Positions 11,017 through 22,503 of a DNA stretch of 64,000 nt are shown here, piece by piece (the stretch's first letter is position 1; every line of letters begins with the position of its first letter). Origin of the DNA: Cladopsammia gracilis (lineage: Eukaryota; Cnidaria; Anthozoa; Scleractinia; Dendrophylliidae); the NCBI GenBank assembly GCA_022457155.1, contig JAJGOT010000275.1, forward strand, positions 1,087,049 to 1,151,048, read 5' to 3'. The notes beneath the pieces are model-generated. The model did not search any database, was not told the DNA's origin, and was given only the letters and a program-made list of their open reading frames with translations. The translations under genes were made by a program, and so were the position numbers.

Positions 11017-11989
11017 ATGAAACCTCGTTGATTTAAAACCGTCTCCGTGTAAAAGCTTGCCTTATCAATTAATTATCAGGGTTCTTTTACAATGGAACGT
11101 ATTTCCATCATCCTTGTTCATATTTGTCCAGTGGTAAGGTATTAAACTGCACATAAATTTTTTATTTACAATCTCGTGAGGAGTGGCAAATATGCCAGTT
11201 TCAGTGCAAACACATGTACATGTAGAGCTAAAATCTGAATACCAAAATGATTGGATTTAACGCCCGGGGCCCGCATTTACTTTTGGTATGGTAGCTCAAG
11301 GGAGGGCACTTATTGGAGGGAGGGACTTATTAGGGAGGGGGCGCTTATTGGAGAAGGGGGCTTATTAGGGAGGGGTGCTTATTAGGGAGGAGGCTTATTG
11401 GAGAGGGGGGCTTATTAGGGAGGGGGCTTATTAGGGAGGGGGGCTTATAAGGGAGGGGGCTAATTAGAGAGGGGGCTTATTAGGGAGGGCGCTTATTGGA
11501 GAGGGGGGCTCCGGCTTATTAGGGAGGGGGCGCTTTTTTTTACAAAAACATGCGAGCGTGAAAAAGCATTTTAATGAACAATAACAAAATGTACAATTTG
11601 CATAGTCGAAACAACAGTCACAATGATTTGAAAAAATCCGAATATAACTTGCTATTATACCTCAAGTCTTCAAACAGATCTTGCATTCTCACATGGAAAT
11701 CACTATTGAGTCAAGAAGCGCTAAAAACAACACTTAATGAGGGGGCGCATATCACAAAGGGGGCGCTTATTAAACAAAACGACATACACTCAAAAGGGGG
11801 GCACTTATTAGCAAGGGAGGCGATTATTGGAAGGGCGCTAGATCGAATCATTACGGTAAATTAAATGCTATCAAAGGTGTAAGAGTCTTTAAGTGCTATT
11901 CGACTACATAAAGTTGATAAGTGTTAGAAGGGTTTTTAAAATCTCTTTCTTTTTTAAAGAAACTTTTCGATGACTTCCTATTCAATCGG
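11017..11989. repeat. G-rich 'gcttattagggaggggg' minisatellite and flank
   Basis: From about 11290 to 11535 a 16-20-bp unit of the form 'gcttattagggaggggg' is repeated roughly a dozen times, with degenerate units again at 11738-11840. The part in between (11536-11737) is low-complexity A-rich sequence. No gene is supported. Confidence 0.75.
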
Positions 11990-12360
11990 GAATGGTCACA
12001 CCTTAGGATTTCATCCACCGACACAAAATTTAGAAATACCTTGTACTGCAAAATAAATAGTGCCACAGGACATGCTTCTTTATAACCTTCAATTGAATGG
12101 TCACACTTTCAAGATTTCATCCACAGACTCAAAAGTTGGAAGCACCTTGCACAGCATAATAAACAGTACTACTGGAAAGTACTGCTCAAATAGCTTTCAT
12201 TTGAATGGTCACACTTTAGGGTTTCATCCACAGACTCAAAAGTTGAAAGCACCTTTCACAGCATAATAAACAGTACCACTGGAAAGTACTGCTCAGTAGC
12301 TTTCATTTGAATGGTCACACTTTAGGATTTAATTCATGGACTCAAAAGTCAGAATCACTT
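11990..12360. repeat. ~110-bp tandem repeat, about 3.5 units
   Basis: Each unit contains 'gaatggtcacacttt', then 'atttcatccacagactc', then 'aaaagttgaaagcacc', then 'cagtaccactggaaagtac'. Starts are near 11993, 12097, 12206 and 12310. The array ends about 600 bp beyond the IFT27 stop codon and may lie in or near its 3' flank. Confidence 0.8.
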
Positions 12361-12952
12361 TGCAGGAAATGAAGGTTTGACCCTCGCTACAGTGAAAAGG
12401 CTCATATATTGTAGACATGTGAAACCACTGCGGATGAATTAAATTAGCATTTTCCAGCTCTTTATAGTGTTACATTTTCAGCAGGAATATTTGCAGTCAT
12501 TCAAGAAAAATATGTACAGACTACGGATGCTTGCCATTTCTCAGAATTGTGCAAGTCAGTTTATAAAATGGAATATGTGCAATTTGGAAGAAACAGTCTT
12601 CTTCCTTTCCTTGCGTGCTCCTCACATGTATGTCCTAGAAATTGAGCCCTATAAACCCCGCCTGTCAAATGGTAAAGTTCAAGGTAACTAGAAATTCCGA
12701 AGGGGGGGGGGGGGAGGGTCTCAAAAGCCAGAGTTTCTAAAGGAAAATATGGCGCTAGATTGGATTTTCAGCTGGGGGGAGGGGGGGGAGGAGGGGAGGG
12801 TTTAAGCCAAAAAACCTTCCACAGGGGGATGGAACAACACATCCCATTTACAAACTAACTGGTCTTTCTGGCCAATTCTTGCAAATGGTAAGCGACCTTT
12901 GATCTCCGGAAGCTTGGCCACAGAATTTTTAGAGTCATTTAAATAAATATAA
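12361..12952. other. 3' flank of IFT27 with poly-G tracts
   Basis: Contains two G-rich runs (12702-12718 and 12774-12801) and an open frame of 74 codons that has no supporting feature. Probably 3' untranslated or intergenic sequence of the minus-strand gene. Confidence 0.4.
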
Positions 12953-15900
12953 TTATGTCAGAGTCTTCATCTGTTCAATTTTCTCGTGGTAGAGGTTGTG
13001 GAATTCTTTAGCCAAGTAGTAAAATGGTGCCTCGACATTCTCGTGATCTTTCTGAAAAAAGAAAAGGAAAAGGAAAACCTCAGACAAAAAATGAATGGCA
13101 AAGAAAACTGTTGCTTTTAACCTAATTTAATCACTTTGTTTGGAGGATTGAGTGTGTACAAGTATGTCTAGTGGAAGGATAATAACCTTAGCACTAAGAT
13201 AATCCAAGTACAACATGCTTTATGCTTTGCATCAGCATGTTGGAACATAAAAGTACATTCATGATCCTAGTACTCCCAGAGGAAGTTTCTGGAAAATAAC
13301 AAATCTAAGATATAGTAGGGATTTTTAGTATCTAGTGTGGAATGGGATTGCAAAATGTAGCTGAACATGGGCTGGTACTGGGTAAGGGTTTTCAGAGTAC
13401 CAGTGGTAGAGTACCTGATCCCCCCAGGCACAAATCAATGACCCTCTGTTATTGTTGCTAATCATCAGATAATAGAAAGATGCGAATTTGTACTTACGGC
13501 AGAACACTCAAAGTACTCCAGACCTTTAGAGCTGGCTTGGTCCCGCCCTTGCTTGGTAGATATCACTCTCCTTTGTTTGAGGTCTGTTTTGATGGCTACC
13601 AAAGCCCCTAAAAAGTGCAACACTTTTTATTACATTTTGATCTCATAGCATATCCTCAGATGATTGCTTGTCTAGCTGTTTTGTATGGAGTTCCATCCCC
13701 GCCAAATTTTACATTCTACTTCATGCATTTTAGACTACATTGTGCAGTTCCAGAAAATGTCCATACTCCCCCCACGGAAAGTTTTTTGTTTAGCACCCCC
13801 CATCCCCCCAGGAAATTCCAGTTTAGCTTCATACTTTGCTTCTAAAATGTTGGCTTTTAAGACCCCCCTCCCCCTAGGAATTTGCAATGACCTTCCATGG
13901 GGTGGGTATGGATTTTTTCTGGAACTACACATTATACAATTTGTTTACTTTTTTGAGGTGAACACAGATCAAATTATGTGATTTACATATACATGGTGCT
14001 CCAATCTTGTCATATTAAACAGAATTTCCAGCACTCATATGATTAACTCTGGACCATGAGTTTTGCAAATACTTTTGCTTTTATTTGGAATGGAAATATA
14101 ACTATATGAATGACACTTTGGATGCTTTATTGAGAGTTGTCACACACACGTGTCATCAGCAACGTTCAACATGTTGAATGGCCTATTTCAACATTCAACA
14201 TGGCATAATACAGTGCTCAACATTTGTTCAGCAGCCATTTCAACATCTGTAGAGTGTATCATAGGCTTTCGTCAGGCTCTGTAAACACTGAAAAAGGACA
14301 TCATGCTTTGCAGGAATGGCATCACTTTAAAACTGTAAATTTTTAAACTTTGACTTCAAAACATATTAAACCTTGAGGGGGGATACAAGAAAGAGAATTA
14401 CAGTTGATACCCATGCAAGAGCAAGTTATCAGGGGAGTCTTCACTGACAGGCTGATTCTCCCCATATCTTATCACAGCTTGGGCATTGTTTGCAGGGATC
14501 CCAGTGAAAATATAATATTACAATTTTGCCAGTCAAATTTACTGGGTTCCCTGCATGTAAGTCCAGTACAATTCAGGGGATATTGCTCTCATTTGAGTAT
14601 GCTTTGGAAGATTTCTTCATCTTGGATAAGTTGGTCATCAAAAAAAATGATTTGACATAAAAAGTGATGACATCACCAACGGTACAAGACTGTGGCTCTT
14701 CACAGGTTGATTGGGGCAGTTTAGGTGTCAATTGGTGAATAGAGAAATGAGATGATAGTTTCTATGGACTTACCAGGTAAAGATTGGTTTGGTTTCTTTG
14801 CTCGGCATCTCTCAAACCACTTGTTGCAGGCATTGAATGACTGTTCATTTGTCACATCATATGCCACAAGAAACATGTTTGGCTGTGTCCACTGTAAACA
14901 ACAACAACAACAACATTTGTACCACACCTTTTACATATATGTATAATAAATTTATGTAATACCAAAATTAATATTTTCACATAACATTATTTTTAAATGG
15001 AGGCCAAGACTGTTTTCATGTAAAAGCCCAGTAGCCCAAGGCCCACATAATACTGATATAGTATTAATATTTCACAATGTGGGCTCCTAACATCATACAA
15101 CCCTTGGGTCCTCGACTAACTCCTCACAATAAAGAGGTCAAGGTTTTCATTCAAATGCAGTTTTGCTTGACGTTTCACTCTTTTAAAGTTTCAAGTGCAT
15201 TTGCATATAATTTGAAAACTAACAAATGAAGAATAAATCTCTTTATTGCTGAGGAGTTAGTTAGAACTATTTGCATGGACTAATAATGTTAGTCTGAGGA
15301 AACTTTCTTTGGTAATTTAATGATAATTTGTGAGACCTAGGGAATGTTTTGATTGCTTATATTTTAAACATGGAAAAACACATGCTAAGAATATTTCAGT
15401 GATTTATTCAAAATTGAACAGTTTAATTTGTTTGAAATTTCCCCATTTAGTGTGCTACACTGTGTAGATTATAGCACGGGTAGCCCCAAAATCAAAAGAT
15501 ATTAAAGAAAAACTTTTTACACCATGTTTGTTTACCATTGCTATGGAAATTCTGATTAGCATAAAAAGAGCAATGCCCAAAGCTTTCATCCAAGCCATCT
15601 GGTATCAAATTCAGATTCATTGAGCTAACATAATATAATGTATAAGCACATTCAAAAAGGGAAGTGTGAACCCCCAAAAACTACTTAGAGCCACCTTAAG
15701 TGTTGTTAAAAAATGGAAGAAAATAGAAAGATCTTAGAAAAATAGTAAAAATAGAAACTTGACAACCTGACTGGGAAATAATTAAACACTTACATGCTGT
15801 TGTACAATGTCTGCAAACATTTCTTTGCCTGCTGAATCATAAATGAAGAGTTCCTTGGAAAACAAAATCGGCACTCTTAATTTCAGCGGAATGGATGAAC

Positions 15901-18900
15901 GATCTTCATTCAACTAATTTATTCTTGTCTTTCACATTACCATGTTTCAACCAATAGCGTAGCTCTACGGTTGAATATATAAACCATACACAGCTGACAA
16001 TTCAACAATTTGCTCTGTTGACAGGCCAGCACTTGAAATGTCAGCTTTTTAAATCTTTTTATGGTGGCCAATTATCAGCTGCAGAGGCAGAACTAAGGGA
16101 GGGGTGCAGGAGGTGCGCACCCCCCCGAGATGACCTGCATCTTTCTAATATAACTAGTATTCTGTTTCAGCACCCTTCAGTTATGTCATTACTTAGAGGT
16201 GCACCCCTCCTAAGAAAAATCCTGGATACACCCCTGAGCTGGTTGATAAAACCAAATTTTTTTGTTTCATTCCCCACTGAAACAGCACCACAGTTTCCTT
16301 AGAAACTAACCCTTTTATAGTGGATTGAACTCCTTTAAAGTGCCTATCACCCCTAGAAAGTTATTTTCAGAATCAACTCTATATACATTTAATAGTTGAA
16401 TGGTAAAATATTTCTTGTTTTGAACATCGCATTTGTGAGTTACAGAGATTTGAATTTACAAAATGCTAATTAGATGACGTCAACCCGGGAATTTGCCATT
16501 ATTTATATGCCCAGTGCTCGACCTTAACTTTTTGGCTTACTAGTCCTTGGGCTAGTAGGGTCTGAAATGCACTAGCCAACAGGCATCATTTGCTCAAATT
16601 TTACTAGCCCAAACCCATTTTTTACTAGTCCTGGACTACTGGACTTCCGCTAAGGTTGAGCACTAACGCCAATTTACAATCCACAGTTTACAGCTTGAGG
16701 ATAATTAATTTGATAAATACTAAAAATAAACTGTGGATAGTCGATTGATTCATAAAAAAATATTACTTGGAGGTGAAAACAAGTAGTTGTATAATAAATG
16801 ATTCCTGGGTTGACGTAATCTAATTAGCATTTTGTAAATTCAAATCTCTATAACTCACTAACACGACGTTCAAAACAAGAAATATTTTACCATTCAACTA
16901 TTCAATGTACATAGAGTTGATTCTGAAAATAACTTTCTAGGGGTGAAAGGCACTTTAACCCTTGGATGTTAAAGCAAACTTGTAACAATATAAAATATAA
17001 TATAACTTAATATTTAACAACTATTCACCAAAGTGGAGGTGGCTAGTGGAATGGCTAGTGGTGGATATCTACTACCACTGGCCACCAACACTGAGGTGAA
17101 TAGTTGTCTTAGTATAAACTAAAACAGTGAGATAATATAGCATGAAAATGATGATTTTTAACTCACTTATTCCTGTCAATGATTACAATAACTTTCAAAT
17201 GCAAATTGCTTTGCTCCACTGTCTAAAATAACTTATAATAATAAAATTATGGACCCTACTGTGGTACAAGGGGGGTGTGACATCCCCCCTTGTATGTCCA
17301 AGGGTTAATACAACCACTGACAGGCCATAAAAATGTGGTTGTATTAACAGGATAGCCATAATAACAAGGTAAGGTCAACAATACCCTTGCCAAATAAACA
17401 ACATGGCTGAAATAACAGGTGATCACTGTCATTTTAACCATATTATTAGCCTGGGCTTTTTTTTTTGAGTTCCTGAGATTAACTTAAAATTGTTCATTAA
17501 AAGAAAAAAAATTCCAAGTTTTAAAAAACACGACTGTCAAAATCTTGTAACTATGGAAACATCAAGTCAAATGAACAATGAAATGTCATGCCAAATTGTT
17601 GCCAGATATATTACCAGTAACTATTAAGAAAAGTCATGGCATGTATGTATGGCCTGGTTCCACTCTACTAATTTAAATGTGAAGTTTAGATATTTTAAGG
17701 GTCAGTTTGCAGGGATAAAAAATGTAAGGATTTCATTTACCTGAAATGTTATCACTGAAAATACAAAATGCTGAACTGTAATGATTATTAAATATTATAT
17801 TATTTTACTATTCAAAACAGGAATTGAATAATCATATCAAAAACAATTGAAATGATGGGAACTTACAACACTGTCTGATGTTTCAGGGATGTTGACTGAC
17901 TTGACACAGACTTCCACTCCAGCAGTCTAAAATTATGTTGTAAATAGTGAATGTTAAGTCACATTGATACCATACCATAAATTATCTATTACCCCCCCCC
18001 CCCCCACCTCTACCTCTTGAATAAGCTCCCCTTTTTTAGGACAAGAAATTTATTAATGGGAACCTCAGCTGAAAACAGTTTTAGATCTAAAGTATTCGTA
18101 TTTGCACAAATTCACATACTGTACCAGCGAGCATTGGGGGGAAGTATTACTGATACTTGTACGTGGAGATCCGAGTGACATTTTACATATCGTGCAAGTT
18201 ATTTTTAACATTTTTAAGCACTTGTGGTAACCTATTGAAATTTATGTATCAACACAAAAAGACTGGTAAACTGCTGGCTTTTTGCTAAATAATAAACGCA
18301 CTTGAAATAAATAAGCCCCTAGGGACCTTAATTGAAGATTTATGGTCCAGGGGGAGAAACTACCATATAAAAATGACGGGGGTGCTTGTTGGAAATTTTC
18401 GAAAAGCACCCTAAAAGGTACCAGAATCTTGTTTGATGGGTACGAGTACCCCTGTCATTTTTATATGGGAGTCCCTCCCCCCCGGGTTAATGGTATGTAA
18501 TGTATACAGTAAAGTAGTGTTCTTAGCTGAATCTGTAACCTAGCTGAGCGAATAACTGTTAAAAGCCAGCTACTGTCTCTGTTGTCACAGGTTAGCAACT
18601 CATGAGCAACTGGTGAATGTCTTCTTGAATTTTAAGCTTACATTCAATCAAAAGACATTTTTATACCAGCCTCTTATATATAATTTAAAATAAGGGTAAA
18701 ACAATTGTGTCAGAGTTGCCTACGGTTCGAAATATTGGCAAGATGTAGTTCCGTAAGATGTTATACGATTTTACTGTGTTTTAAAACATTACTTCAAGCT
18801 TATAATTTTTAACATCATACCATGGTGTAATTTTTAGAAAAATGTGTTCCATCACTATGAAATGCTTGCGCTAATGCACTCTTCCCCACTCCAGGATCAC

Positions 18901-19169
18901 CTACAAGACAGCAAAATAAACCCTGGCCTGTGTTTTATGGCTTGCAACTTTATTAACAGGAAAAACTGAAATTCATTTCATAAGCCTAAATGTTTTAAAT
19001 ATGAGCATCGTTAAAAACACCAGTGTTGCAAAAAAACTTAAACAAGACTTAGCAGAAATGATTATAACGCTCAAATTTAAAGTCGAAAATCAAGAATTTT
19101 CACAAATAATGCCGGTTTGCAGTCAAATTTCTTACCTGCAAGAATAACTTGAGCTCGAAGAACCACCAT
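12953..19169 (-). CDS. IFT27: Intraflagellar transport protein 27, Rab-like small GTPase (7 exons)
   Basis: IFT27 (RABL4) is a small GTP-binding subunit of the IFT-B train that partners IFT25 and helps move cargo such as the BBSome in cilia. Exons on the minus strand: 19169-19136, 18900-18821, 17926-17867, 15853-15794, 14891-14774, 13607-13498 and 13051-12953. All introns are GT-AG. The phases agree and give 186 codons plus stop, the length of human IFT27. Motifs in order: [20 protein letters not shown] (P-loop GDPGVGKS), HFSKNYTM before the switch, YDSAGKE (G3), [18 protein letters not shown] (G4 region), ECSA (G5), and a C-terminal [11 protein letters not shown] helix. There is no C-terminal prenylation cysteine, as expected for this family. 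The G4 motif reads A-I-K-T-D instead of the usual N-K-x-D. Assignment is by remembered family sequence, not a search. Confidence 0.95.
13740..13932. mobile_element. MITE in IFT27 intron 5
   Basis: Inverted ends 'tgtgcagttccagaaaa' and 'ttttctggaactacaca', followed inward by 'tccatac' motifs and pyrimidine-rich stretches. It lies between the exons at 13498-13607 and 14774-14891. Confidence 0.7.
16085..16240. mobile_element. Small MITE-like element in IFT27 intron 4
   Basis: An imperfect inverted pair, 'ggaggggtgca...gtgcgcacccccc' on the left and 'aggtgcacccctcc...acacccctgagctg' on the right, encloses AT-rich sequence. It looks like a decayed non-autonomous element. The exact ends are uncertain. 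Confidence 0.45.
16335..16958. mobile_element. 624-bp long-arm inverted-repeat element in IFT27 intron 3
   Basis: Arms of about 158 bp (16335-16493 and 16801-16958) start TTAAAGTGCC and end GGCACTTTAA. Both arms carry 'ctagaaagttattttcaga' and 'aaatgctaattagat' in opposite orientation, with only scattered mismatches. The spacer contains the smaller element at 16513-16664. Confidence 0.85.
16513..16664. mobile_element. 152-bp MITE nested within the spacer of the larger inverted-repeat element
   Basis: The left end AGTGCTCGACCTTA matches the inverse of the right end TAAGGTTGAGCACT. Further inward, 'ttactagtcc' and 'gactactgga' keep the symmetry with decay. Confidence 0.75.
17017..17107. mobile_element. 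91-bp hairpin MITE in IFT27 intron 2-3 region
   Basis: Inverted ends ACAACTATTCACC and GGTGAATAGTTGT, with inner 'gtggctagtgg/ccactggccac' pairing. One of the smallest hairpins in the window. It lies in the intron between the exons at 15794-15853 and 17867-17926. Confidence 0.75.
17510..17640. repeat. Dispersed repeat shared with 57460-57570
   Basis: Both places contain 'ctgtcaaaatcttg', then 'atggaaacatcaagtca', then 'aaatgtcat', then 'aaattgttgccagata'. Same orientation, clearly diverged. Family unknown. Confidence 0.65.
18349..18485. mobile_element. ~137-bp MITE, family also at 21105 and 56281
   Basis: Left 'accatataaaaatgacgggg' pairs with right 'ccctgtcatttttatatggg'. The inside carries 'gcaccctaaaaggtacca'. 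It lies in IFT27 intron 1-2, between the exons at 17867-17926 and 18821-18900. Confidence 0.75.
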
Positions 19170-19212
19170 TTTTGCTTTCTGAGCCAGCAGTATGTTTAGC
19201 AGCGTTCAGCTG

Positions 19213-19226
19213 GTTACCATGAGAAC
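19213..19226. promoter_or_regulatory. RFX X-box, ciliary gene promoter element
   Basis: GTTACCATGAGAAC fits the X-box pattern RYYRYY-N(1-3)-RRNRAC at every position and is an imperfect palindrome like GTTGCCATGGCAAC. It starts 44 bp upstream of the IFT27 ATG on the minus strand and about 350 bp upstream of the candidate first exon of the divergent plus-strand gene. RFX factors bind X-boxes to activate ciliary genes in animals, so this is probably the main switch of IFT27. It may also serve the neighbour. That it works is inference. Confidence 0.8.
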
Positions 19227-19572
19227 GTCTTGCATCCACAACATGAGCTGGGAAGTGATATCTTGAATTCTAGAGATAAAAGCTTCCTTATTTACCATGA
19301 ATTTATGTGTTTTGAAATTCAGTTAAATAACCAAATCCTTTCTTAAAGAAGACTTGAACATGGCAAGCATTTATTTACCTCCGATAGCCCGCAAAAAGAA
19401 GGTGGATGGCTCTCCGCGGTAGGTTTTGGCTCTCGTCTTCCTTCTTAAATATTTAATTTAATCATGATCAAATCTGATGGCTTCGCAAGATAAACAGAAC
19501 TGTTTGTGGTCAGGCAATCAGCTATTCATTTCCAATTAAGAGTGTTTTTCATTTTAAACCTTGTGTTCCAAA

Positions 19573-19614
19573 ATGATAAAGAAAACTAAACGGCGAGTGA
19601 AAGCTTCCGTGAAG
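19573..19614 (+). CDS. Candidate first coding exon of the divergent plus-strand gene
   Basis: ATG followed by a basic 14-codon frame (MIKKTKRRVKASVK) ends at a good donor, AAG|gtaaca. It is 404 bp from the IFT27 start in divergent orientation. The exon ends on a codon boundary, whereas the exon at 20038 needs two bases from the preceding exon. Either a small exon between them is missed or this is not the true start. I list it as a candidate only. Confidence 0.3.
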
Positions 19615-20037
19615 GTAACAAAATTGTTTTAGGCGCGCGCGCTCCCGCTTGATCTTGTGTTCGACGGTATACCCAGGAAAAGTTTATGTACAAGGCTGAA
19701 GGCTGTATTTATTTAGTGTTACATTACATAGATGGGAAAACATTCTTGTTCTAAGTGGTGTAATTTCTCAAAAGATTCTCTATATTTCACGTCAACATTC
19801 TGCGTGGAAGGATCAGAGCTGTGTATAAGACATCTTACCTATTGTGTAATTTATATAGAGATCATTTACAGCCGCGAGATCATCTTAATTATTTAAAATA
19901 TTATTGTAAAAACATGGTTCTTTTAAAGTTATAGTCTCAGTCAAGTCTCGGTCAAGTCATGCAGACTTATTACTGCAAGTTGATGAGAAAATTTTGATTA
20001 TAAATGTTCATTCCTGATTTTGTAATTTTATTTTTAG

Positions 20038-20737
20038 TCATGACACCTCCAGAGTTTTTGCTGATCTTCAAGGCGACTGTGCACCCAGTAAAACAAGTTA
20101 TGATGCTCATTATATAGGGCATGCATTGCAGTTAGCACCTCAGCAATCAGTGCTGTTAGGACATAACAAGCCACACCCGAATAAAGTGACATTTCTACGC
20201 CAAAATCCAAGATTCATTTGTGAGCCAATATGTTATGTGAAAACAACCGTGGATTCCCCTATCAGCTATCCTGGCTGGTGGCCAGAAGAAACTCCTGAAA
20301 TACCAACCAAGGTACCTAAACGCAGCTTTGATTCAACTTCGCGCATAGATTACCGTCCTCCACCTTTTCTTCATGACCGAATCACACGGTACAGCAGTAA
20401 TCTGGCTATGCAAGTGACACCAGCAGGGATAATTCCCCAGGGAGCTAATAAAACAGGTGCAAAGGCACCTAAGGTAGTGGAGAAAATCTCTTATGAACAT
20501 CAGTTTAATTCAAGATTAGACCCCAGTCATCCTATAAGAGGTCGCCGACATGGAAGCTTTATATGGAAAGTAATGTCCGACATTGGTAGACCCAACAGGA
20601 AAAACAGCAAACCTGTTGAGTATGCATACACAGAGGATGAACCTGTGAATGTGGTGACTGCAGATATTACAGGTGATAATAAGACAGAAGACAGTCAAAT
20701 AAAGGAATCGTCTGAGTCAGAGTCTTCTAGTACGTGA
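20038..20737 (+). CDS. Last exon of an unidentified gene, divergent from IFT27
   Basis: Open for 232 codons after a clear acceptor (tttttag|T) to TGA at 20735-20737. No in-frame ATG is usable near its 5' end, so at least one upstream coding exon exists. The protein is soluble, with no signal or membrane segment. It is rich in proline and aromatic residues in its middle (SPISYPGWWPEETPEIPTK, then IDYRPPPFLHDRITRY), has a second conserved-looking block near RLDPSHPIRGRRHG, and an acidic serine-rich tail (ESSESESSST). The composition, with short P/Y/W-rich blocks, resembles small cilium-associated microtubule inner proteins and some uncharacterised vertebrate proteins of the C2orf73 type, but I cannot confirm a match. 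Sharing a promoter region with IFT27 fits a ciliary role. A polyadenylation-type AATAAA occurs near 21004. Confidence 0.75.
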
Positions 20738-21104
20738 AAGTTGAGTTCTATGTCATATAAATAATATTAGGAAAGACAAATATTTTGACTACATTTTATT
20801 TTTTGTTTTTCATTTTTATATTGCACAATGGTTGTAGTTGATAAAACTTGTTTTACTGACTGACATTTTCTTTATATTAAGTATCTTTTATTCACCCACA
20901 ACCCTAAAATGTATTATTGTTAGCCATCAAGGATTTTGTTTTTATAAACTAAGAACTGTATGATGTAATATAAAGTAAAAAAGGCAAAAGGTGAACACAG
21001 AGTAATAAATCTTGCATTTTAAATGCAAATTGAAATTTCTCCCAACTGGTCAGTATGATTTCTTTTTAAATTACCAGTAGCTTGAAGAGTTTGATTCATA
21101 ACCC
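20738..21104 (+). other. Probable 3' untranslated region
   Basis: AT-rich sequence after the stop at 20737, with an AATAAA near 21004. No repeat is recognised before the MITE starting near 21105. Confidence 0.4.
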
Positions 21105-21750
21105 AGGAGGAGACTCCCATATGAAAATGATGGGGGTGCTCGTCTGAAATTTAAGAAAAGCACCCTACAAGGTACCAGAATGTTGTTTGGTGGGCGTGGC
21201 TCAAATGGAGTTTTATCTCGAAGAGGTACAATCCTAAAACAACACACGTCATATTGTCATATTCTGTCATATTTTATTGGCTCAATACCCTAAAAGGTAG
21301 CCTAATAATTCTAACGGTGGTCATTTTACCAATCTACAAATATTGACCCATTAAAGGTATAGCACACATAACCAACAAAACTACAAAGCTGTAAAAAAGT
21401 AGACTTTGCGCGACACCAATACGACAGAAACCAATAAAGTTGGGTTAAACAACCACAGACAGCTACATGTACCACGCTGACGAGCTCCAACAAAGCGATA
21501 CAGCTGTCCGCAGTTGCTACCCTGCTTTATCAGTTTCTGTCATATCGGTGTCTCGCAAAGTCTACTTTTTTACGTTATAGTCAGATCAACCTTGCAGTTT
21601 GTCAGTTTATGTTTGTTCATTTTTTTGGTTGATTAGGTCTTTCATAGATCCTACGTATCGTTTACAGCATTATCGTTTGCAGTCTTTTGCAGATTTGAGT
21701 TCTTTTAAGGTATAGCACCCCTGTCAATTTTATATGAGAATTCCCCCCCC
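21105..21750. mobile_element. Expanded member of the 18349 MITE family
   Basis: The left end 'actcccatatgaaaatgatg' and right end 'ccctgtcaattttatatgag' are inverted as in the 137-bp element, and 'gcaccctacaaggtacca' is shared. About 500 bp of other sequence separates the ends, including a segment at 21620-21690 related to 4258-4330. It was probably opened by a later insertion. Confidence 0.55.
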
Positions 21751-22054
21751 CCCCCCCCCCAGGTACATATACATACTTGGGGGATACTTTCCTTAGTGTA
21801 CTATTAATGGGAGGCTCCACCCAAAAGGGTTGCCATTTCACCCAGGGAGGGACTACTATATAAAAGTGAACATTCTCTCTCTGGGTCCCACCTTATTCAC
21901 CCCTCCCCCTCAAAACGGCTGGAAATCAAGCCTACCCCCCATCTTTCCAAAGGGCTGAAAAAATTTCAGTTTCTAACGTACGTTTTCTCTCTGGGTCCCC
22001 CCTTATTTACCCCAACCCCTTATTTACCCCTCCCCCTTATTTACCCCGTCCACA

Positions 22055-22064
22055 CGAAGACGAT

Positions 22065-22110
<46 letters not shown>

Positions 22111-22191
22111 CGGATAAATTTGAAAACGCCGTTTATGCGTCTCCCTGTGGACAGCCGTAAACGTATATTTTCGTATACGCTGTGAAAAACG

Positions 22192-22230
<39 letters not shown>

Positions 22231-22503
22231 CGTTTCCAAGATGGCGTACACACGAGTGTTGAGCTGTGTCATGCTTGCGCTTATTGCAAGCATAATTGCG
22301 AGCATTCAATTGAGGCCCCGTCCACACGTATCCGGATATTTTTGAATCCGCAACTTTTTTGTTGCGGATTGGCCTTCCGTCCACACGTATCCGGCGAATT
22401 CGGGCAAATACGACTCGAATACGCTGTGGACGCGAATATTTTTTTAATCCGTATCAAAAAAATTGCGGATTCAAAAACATCCGGATACGTGTGGACGGGG
22501 CCT
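22055..22503. mobile_element. Two MITEs of the 'cgtccacacgt' type
   Basis: 22313-22503 is a 191-bp hairpin with ends AGGCCCCGTCCACACGTATC and its inverse, and an inner second inverted pair ('ttgcggatt'). 22055-22200 is a related, more decayed unit with 'cgtccacacgaagacg', 'aaaacgct' and 'ctgtggacagccgtaaacg'. Open frames across them are produced by the palindrome and are not genes. Confidence 0.75.

Noticed and set aside
12467..12691. 74-codon frame downstream of IFT27
   Set aside because: No homology, start context or splice support. It probably lies in the 3' flank.
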